Positions 59,212 to 64,000 of a DNA stretch of 64,000 bases are shown here, in pieces (position 1 is the first letter of the stretch; every line of letters begins with the position of its first letter). Source of the stretch: Hyphomonas sp. Its GTDB lineage: Bacteria; Pseudomonadota; Alphaproteobacteria; Caulobacterales; Hyphomonadaceae. The notes under the pieces were generated by a model. It was not told the origin of the DNA. It ran no database searches and saw nothing but the letters and a program-made list of their open reading frames with translations. Both the position numbers and the translations under genes were made by a program. The stretch is from positions 558,001 through 622,000 of the forward strand of contig CP051229.1 of NCBI GenBank assembly GCA_017792365.1. Reading direction: 5' to 3'.

Positions 59212-59715
59212 ATGAATACGCTTGAGTATTTGCCGCACGAAGAACTGGAAGACGCGCTGGACGTTGTCGAACAGACGCTCCTCGCCGCCAACTGGGTCTG
59301 TGAGCGCTCCGAGGAGGGCGTCATCCACTGCGCTACGTCCACACGCTGGGGCGAGTGCGGCGGAATGTTCGTCTGGCGCGACGAGCCCGCCTCGATCCAT
59401 TTCTCCTTATCGCTCGACCTCAAGTCCTCGCCGGCCCGCGAACGCGCCGTCAGCGATCTGCTCCGCAAGATGAACGAACGCCTCTGGCTCGGCCATTTCG
59501 ACTACTGGCCGGAAGACGGCGTCGGCGTCTTCCGCCACACCATCCCGATGCTCGATCGCAGCGCGCCAGAGCCGGGCGAGATCGCTGCGATCCTCGCCGC
59601 CGCGCTCGACGGCGCAGAGCAATTCCTGCCGGCCTTCAACTTCGTCGTATGGGCGGGACAGTCGCCGGATGAAGCGCTCGCCGCTTCGCTCTTCGAAACC
59701 GCAGGCGAGGCCTGA
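59212..59715 (+). CDS. YbjN domain-containing protein
   Basis: A 167-residue protein with the YbjN fold, related to type III secretion chaperone-like folds. The family has been linked to stress and motility in enterics, but the molecular role is unknown. The N-terminus LEYLPHEELEDALDVVEQTL and later NERLWLGHFDYWPEDG match YbjN proteins that precede proC in alphaproteobacteria. proC starts 5 bp after the stop, so they form an operon. Confidence 0.85.
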   Translation: MNTLEYLPHEELEDALDVVEQTLLAANWVCERSEEGVIHCATSTRWGECGGMFVWRDEPASIHFSLSLDLKSSPARERAVSDLLRKMNERLWLGHFDYWPEDGVGVFRHTIPMLDRSAPEPGEIAAILAAALDGAEQFLPAFNFVVWAGQSPDEALAASLFETAGEA

Positions 59716-59720
59716 TTCAA

Positions 59721-60551
59721 ATGACGTCCGGCGCAAAGCAGACTGCCGCGCGCCGGGCGCTTCTCGTCGGGGCCGGCCGCATGGGCGGCGCCCTCGCCAG
59801 GGGTTGGCGCGCCAACATGCGCGCAGCGGGGCTCAAGAGCCTCGATATTCTCGACCCCAATGCGTCTCCTGAAATCTTGGCGCTGGCCGAGGACCGTCGC
59901 ATCCGCCTCAACGCCGCGCCGCGCCCGGTCGATCTGGTGATCCTTGCGGTCAAACCGCAGGGCTTCAACGCCACCGCGCCGGGACTCGCCGCGTGGCTCA
60001 GCGATGACCCGCTCGCCATCTCCGTCATGGCCGGCATCCAGTCCGACAGCATCGCGGACCGGCTCGGCGTCCGGCGCGTCATCCGCACCATGCCCAACAC
60101 GCCCGGCGCCATCGGGCAGGGCGTCACCGCCTACACGGCTGCGAAAGCCTGCACGGAAGAAGACCGCGAACTGGCGGAAACGCTGCTCGCGCCCCTCGGC
60201 GCAGTGGTCGGCCCGATGACGGAAACAGAGCTTGAGTCTGCAACGGCCATTTCCGGCTGCGGCCCGGCCTACCTGTTCCTGCTCGCCGAAGTGCTGGAAG
60301 CCGCCGCCCGCGCCTCCGGTCTGAAACCCGACGTCGCAGCCATTCTCGCCCGCCAGACCGTGACCGGCGCAGGCGCCCTTCTGGCCGAAGGCGGCGAGCC
60401 TGCCGACCTCCGCCGCGCCGTCACATCGCCCGGCGGGGTGACAGCCGCAGCGCTCGACGTCCTGATGGCGCCGGGCGGCATGCCGGACCTGTTCCGCCGC
60501 GCCGTCGAAGCGGCCATCGCCCGCAACCGCCAGCTGGCGAAACCCGACTGA
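59721..60551 (+). CDS. proC: Pyrroline-5-carboxylate reductase
   Basis: Last step of proline synthesis, reducing pyrroline-5-carboxylate with NAD(P)H. The 276-residue product has the Rossmann motif VGAGRMGGALARGW, VRRVIRTMPNTPGAIGQG, and the C-terminal SGCGPAYLFLLAEVLEAA and SPGGVTAAAL. It follows ybjN and ends one base before the convergent kinase stop. Confidence 0.95.
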   Translation: MTSGAKQTAARRALLVGAGRMGGALARGWRANMRAAGLKSLDILDPNASPEILALAEDRRIRLNAAPRPVDLVILAVKPQGFNATAPGLAAWLSDDPLAISVMAGIQSDSIADRLGVRRVIRTMPNTPGAIGQGVTAYTAAKACTEEDRELAETLLAPLGAVVGPMTETELESATAISGCGPAYLFLLAEVLEAAARASGLKPDVAAILARQTVTGAGALLAEGGEPADLRRAVTSPGGVTAAALDVLMAPGGMPDLFRRAVEAAIARNRQLAKPD

Positions 60552-60552
60552 C

Positions 60553-61875
60553 TTAGTCCTCTTCCTTGCGCTTCTGGCTGTCGGGATCGAGCGGGATGCG
60601 GATCGTCGCCTTGAGGCCGCCCATCGACGAGTCACCCAGCTCCACATCCCCGCCATGCGACCGCGCGGCGTCGCGCGCGATCGTCAGCCCAAGCCCCACG
60701 CCTGAAACGTTGAGATTGCGCGCCGCATCCAGCCGGTTGAACGGCCGGAACGCATCTTCGCGGCTCTCCGCCGGTATTCCCGGCCCATCGTCCTCGACAT
60801 CGACATAGGCAAACTGCCCATCGCGCCAGACGCGGACGCTGACCGTCTCTGCATGGTCCGCCGCATTGTTGATGAGGTTTGCGATGGCGCGCTTGACGGA
60901 GATGGGGCGCAGCCGCAGTACCACCGTCTGGTGCGCATCGACACTCACCTTGGCGCGTTCGGATGCCGCAAGGCTTGCGTCCTTCGTCAGCGTCGAGAGG
61001 TTGGTTTCGCATGCGGCCTCGGCTTCCTCGCCCCGCGCGAAGGCCAGATAGCCCTCCAGCATCTCTTCCATTTCCTTGATGTCGGTCTTGGCCGCGGACA
61101 GATCGATGTCCTTCGGCATCATCGACAGCTCGAGCTTCAGCCGCGTCAGCGGCGTGCGCAAATCGTGCGACACCCCCGCCAGCATCGCAGCGCGCTGGTC
61201 GGTATACCGCATGATCCGGTTGCGCATCCGGATGATCGAGCGCGCCGCCTGCCGCACTTCGCGCGCGCCGGACGGCCGGAATTCCGGCGCATCTTCCCCG
61301 CGCCCGAACGCATCGGCTGCATGCGCCAGCTGCATGATCGAGCGCACCTGATTCCGCAGGAAGGCGTAGGACGTCGCCAGCAGGAAGGCACAGAAGATCA
61401 GCGTCCAGACGATGAAGATGTGTGCGGTGATGATCACCACGCGCTTGCGGTCCAAAACGGTCTCAAGCACGCCGCCCTCGGTGAGGACGCGGATCGTCAT
61501 CATCCCGTTCGGACTGGCGGCGAAGGCGAACTCGCCCCCCACCTGGTTGCGCAGCTCGTTGGTCAGCGCCCCGCAGCATCGACGGCCATCGGGCGGCGTG
61601 AGCGTGGTCTCGCCCTCGAAGAAGTCGACGCTCATCAGGCCGGCCTCGGCCAGGCCGCTCACCAGCTCGTTCCAGCCCTCGGGATTGGTCTCGCGCTGTT
61701 CGATGATCAGCGCAATTTCCCGCGCCACGCTGCGCGACAGCTTGGCGTTCACATCACGCACATGGTTGGAAAAGAAGTACAGCGTCATCGTCACGACGAA
61801 GATGATCATCGGCACGATCAGGATGAGGATGTGCCGGGACTTGTATCCGCGCGGCGTATAATCTCTCAGCCGCAT
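60553..61875 (-). CDS. Sensor histidine kinase, EnvZ-like
   Basis: A 440-residue membrane kinase paired with the PetR-like regulator. TM1 is about 16-36 and TM2 about 147-172, flanking a ~110-residue periplasmic domain that contains a Cys-Cys pair (RRCCGAL). A HAMP linker leads to the H box AGVSHDLRTPLTRLKLEL, with phosphorylated His237. The N box is NLINNAADHA and the G boxes are DDGPGIP and GVGLGLTIARD. The ATG lies 3 bp after the regulator stop. The signal is unknown; the double Cys in the sensor domain could sense redox or metals. Confidence 0.92.
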   Translation of the reverse strand: MRLRDYTPRGYKSRHILILIVPMIIFVVTMTLYFFSNHVRDVNAKLSRSVAREIALIIEQRETNPEGWNELVSGLAEAGLMSVDFFEGETTLTPPDGRRCCGALTNELRNQVGGEFAFAASPNGMMTIRVLTEGGVLETVLDRKRVVIITAHIFIVWTLIFCAFLLATSYAFLRNQVRSIMQLAHAADAFGRGEDAPEFRPSGAREVRQAARSIIRMRNRIMRYTDQRAAMLAGVSHDLRTPLTRLKLELSMMPKDIDLSAAKTDIKEMEEMLEGYLAFARGEEAEAACETNLSTLTKDASLAASERAKVSVDAHQTVVLRLRPISVKRAIANLINNAADHAETVSVRVWRDGQFAYVDVEDDGPGIPAESREDAFRPFNRLDAARNLNVSGVGLGLTIARDAARSHGGDVELGDSSMGGLKATIRIPLDPDSQKRKEED

Positions 61876-61877
61876 GC

Positions 61878-62554
61878 CTAGTCTCCGGCCAGCCGGTAGC
61901 CGACGCCGCGCACCGTCTGCAGGTAGACAGGCTCGCGCGGATCAGGCTCGATCTTGCGCCGCAGGCGGGTCACCTGAACATCGACCGTGCGCTCCACGCC
62001 GGCAGACATGAGCTGCGCCAGCTCATGCCGCGACACCGGCTCGCCAACACGGCCCGCAAGAATGCGCAGCAGCAGCGCTTCGGACTCGGTGAGCCTCACA
62101 GGCCGACCATTGCGGCGCAGCTCGCCTTTTTCCGCATGAAACACCAGTCCCGACATCCGGATCTCGTCCGACACCGCTTCCGGACCGCTGCGGCGCAGAA
62201 TGGCGTTGATCCGAAGCTGCAGCTCTTCAGGCTCAAACGGCTTCGAGAGATAATCGTCCGCGCCCCGCCGCAGCCCGTCGATCCGGTCGTCCGATTCGGT
62301 CCGCGCCGTCAGCATGATCGCCGGCACGTCCAGCGTCTCCCGAATGCCGGACAACAGGCTGAACCCGTCTTCCCCCGGCATCATCACGTCGGAATCACGA
62401 GGTCGAAATCGATCGAGTGAAGGAACTTGCGCGCCACCGAAGCGTCGCGGGCGACCGTGACGCTGTATCCGGACTGGCTCAGATAGCGCTTCAGCAGGCT
62501 CCTCAGCCGGTCGTCGTCGTCCACGACCAGAATGTGCGCGGTCTGGGCGCTCAA
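61878..62554 (-). CDS. petR: OmpR-family response regulator, PetR-like (apparent 1-nt deletion near 62391-62393)
   Basis: A receiver plus winged-helix DNA-binding regulator. The printed sequence gives LSAQTAHILVVDDDDRLRSL and FDLVI, then breaks. With one base restored (GTGATTC-N-CGACGTG) it continues DVMMPGEDGFSLLSG with the phospho-accepting Asp. The effector domain ends VTRLRRKIEPDPREP and QTVRGVGYRLAGD. Corrected length is 225 residues. The TTG start at 62554 (with AAGGA upstream) overlaps the MarR stop (TTGA). Genes in this order next to ilvE are called petP-petR after Rhodobacter, where PetR is needed for bc1-dependent growth. That assignment is inference. Confidence 0.82.
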
Positions 62555-63044
62555 CGCTGATCCTTCGCCGCCGCAAGCTGCTGAAGCACGCGCCGTGCGC
62601 CGGCCACGGCTTCCGGCCCGGCCTCGAGAAAGGCCTCCCGCAACGCCTGGCGCCGCCGTTCGGTCGCGCTCTCGGTCAGGACCCGTCCTGTGTCCGTCAG
62701 CGACACGATCCGCCGCCGCCGGTCGGTGGAATCGACATGACGCTGCAGTAGCCCGGCGGTTTCAAGATCGTTCAGATGGCGGGCGAGGACTGCTTCGGCG
62801 CCAGCAGCCGCTGGCGCAGATCGCCCACGTCCAGATCGCCCCGGTCATAGATTTCCTGAAGAATTTCAAGCTCCGGGCCGGACAGCGAGGCCGGTGCGCC
62901 GCTGCTTTCCACCAGTTCAGCCAGCCGCCGGGCCGCCGCCCGGATCAGCGCGGCGCTCTGGTTGAGCTCCTGATCGCGCAGGTATAGCCGGGGGACGGCT
63001 GCGTCCTCGGACGTTTCTGCAGTCTGGGGTCGGTTGACAGTCAT
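62551..63044 (-). CDS. petP: MarR-family regulator, PetP-like (apparent 1-nt deletion near 62792-62796)
   Basis: A winged-helix regulator of the MarR family. The N-terminal half reads YLRDQELNQSAALIRAAARR and SGPELEILQEIYDRGDLDVG. After RQRLLAPKQS a C is missing from TCCCTC. The recognition helix region then continues LARHLNDLETAGLLQRHVDS, followed by the beta wing RRRRIVSLTDTGRVL. Corrected length is 164 residues. It leads the petP-petR-kinase operon and is divergent from ilvE across 92 bp. The ATG at 63044 has no strong Shine-Dalgarno. Confidence 0.8.
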
Positions 63045-63136
63045 GAGTGCGAAACGACAATGGAAGGAACGGACGTGAAACTCAAGCTGGAAGCAGGTTT
63101 GGCGGACCGTCTCAATAAAAGTATCGGAAACATCGT

Positions 63137-64000
63137 ATGTCCCTCCTACCTTATGACGACCGTGACGGCTGGATATGGTTGGACGGCCAGTTTGTCGACT
63201 GGCGCGACGCCAAGATTCACGTTCTGACCCATTCGCTGCATTATGGCGCCTGCGTCTTCGAAGGTGAGCGCGCCTACAACGGTCAGGTCTTCAAGAGCGA
63301 GGAACATACGAAGCGGCTGCACCGCTCGGCCGAGCTGGTTGGTTACAAGATCCCGGTCCCGGCCGAAGAGATCAACCAGATCAAGCGCGACCTCATGGAC
63401 AAGAACGGGTTCGCGGACTGCTATGTGCGCGCCTTCTCCTGGCGTGGCGCCGAGATGATGGGCGTGTCGGCGCAGAAGGCGGAAATCCACACCAGCGTCG
63501 CCGTCTGGGAATGGGGCAATTACTTCGCAGACAAGATGAAGGGCATCCGGGTGACGATGTCGGACTGGCAGCGCCCGTCGCCGAAGACCATTCCGTCCGC
63601 TGCCAAGGCGTCAGGCCTCTACATGATCTGCACCATGGCCAAGCACAAGGCAGAGTCGCAGGGCTACGCCGACGCGCTGATGCTGGATTATCGCGGCTAT
63701 GTCGCCGAGCTGACCGGCGCCAACGTTTTCTTCGTCCGCGACGGCGCGATCCACACGCCGACGCCGGACTGCTTCCTTGACGGCATCACCCGCCACACGG
63801 CGATCGACCTCGCAAAAGCGCGCGGCTACGAGATCATCGAACGTCACATCAAGCCGGAAGAGCTCTCAACCTTTTCGGAATGCTTCATCACCGGCACGGC
63901 GGCCGAGATCACCCCGGTCGCGGAGATCGCGGGCCACACCTACAAGCCGTCAGTGATCACTGAAGAGCTCGTCGAGGATTACGACAAGCTGGTGCGCGGC
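63137..64000 (+). CDS. ilvE: Branched-chain amino acid aminotransferase (3' end beyond window)
   Basis: PLP enzyme that makes Leu, Ile and Val from their 2-oxo acids. 288 codons are visible, nearly the whole gene. The N-terminus MSLLPYDDRDGWIWLDGQFV and HSLHYGACVFEGERAY are family signatures. The PLP-binding Lys is in PSAAKASGLY, and ELTGANVFFVRDG and TRHTAIDLA are conserved downstream. The last visible residues are DKLVRG; only a few residues and the stop should lie outside. Confidence 0.95.
   Translation, partial: MSLLPYDDRDGWIWLDGQFVDWRDAKIHVLTHSLHYGACVFEGERAYNGQVFKSEEHTKRLHRSAELVGYKIPVPAEEINQIKRDLMDKNGFADCYVRAFSWRGAEMMGVSAQKAEIHTSVAVWEWGNYFADKMKGIRVTMSDWQRPSPKTIPSAAKASGLYMICTMAKHKAESQGYADALMLDYRGYVAELTGANVFFVRDGAIHTPTPDCFLDGITRHTAIDLAKARGYEIIERHIKPEELSTFSECFITGTAAEITPVAEIAGHTYKPSVITEELVEDYDKLVRG

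Overview
The window is a gene-dense, high-GC stretch of chromosome from an alphaproteobacterium. This rests on the alphaproteobacterial layout of tig-clpP-clpX-lon, a Rieske/cytochrome b/cytochrome c1 operon, the MoxR-DUF58-DUF4159 operon, a DUF6111-cca pair, a second ClpP-like paralogue, and a MarR-OmpR-kinase set of the PetP/PetR kind divergent from ilvE. A member of the Caulobacterales/Hyphomonadaceae or a near relative is the best guess, but this is inference. There is no prophage, insertion sequence, CRISPR array, defence island or rRNA. Almost everything is housekeeping or envelope metabolism.

Layout. 0-2.5 kb: glnB-glnA (partial) and the NAD(P)HX repair enzyme. 2.5-9.4 kb: tRNA-Leu(UAG), a Nudix gene, then tig, clpP, clpX and lon (protein folding and quality control). 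9.4-15.7 kb: an alpha-glucosidase, an SMR exporter, and molybdopterin genes moaE-moaB and moaA-moaD with a SulP transporter between them. 15.9-21.1 kb: a glycosyltransferase, an OmpA-like porin with a 25-proline linker, a LuxI-type synthase without an adjacent LuxR, and queC-queE. 21-27.5 kb: small secreted proteins and lipoproteins, pirin (preceded by a 34-bp perfect palindrome), a double-NIPSNAP lipoprotein, CNNM/CBS and MarC membrane proteins, an SDR and a GNAT. 27.5-34.2 kb: the MoxR-DUF58-DUF4159-GATase-like operon. 34.2-39.5 kb: DUF1285, Nudix CoA pyrophosphatase, DUF6111, cca, tspO, hemF and trmL. 39.6-42.6 kb: petABC. 42.6-50.5 kb: an unexplained 369-bp spacer, dctA, methylthioadenosine/adenine salvage (mtnP, GST, apt), ClpP-like, a Pro/Glu-rich membrane protein, rlmJ and an MFS exporter. 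50.7-64 kb: rplY-pth-ychF, amt, prs, lgt-midA-pgeF, ubiK, ybjN-proC, kinase/PetR/PetP and ilvE (partial).

Functional links: nitrogen (glnB, glnA, amt), proteostasis (tig, two clpP genes, clpX, lon), Moco synthesis, queuosine precursor synthesis, respiration (petABC with PetPR-like regulators about 20 kb away), and purine salvage (mtnP gives adenine, apt recycles it, prs supplies PRPP).

A major caveat is that at least ten genes (tig, lon, the glycosyltransferase, the GATase-like gene, DUF6111, petA, petC twice, rlmJ, the petR-like and petP-like genes) carry a one-step frame change while the protein continues perfectly in the next frame. Most look like one missing C or G in a short run. Essential and non-essential genes are hit alike, so I read these as consensus errors in the assembly, not as gene decay. 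They are annotated here as single genes spanning both frames.
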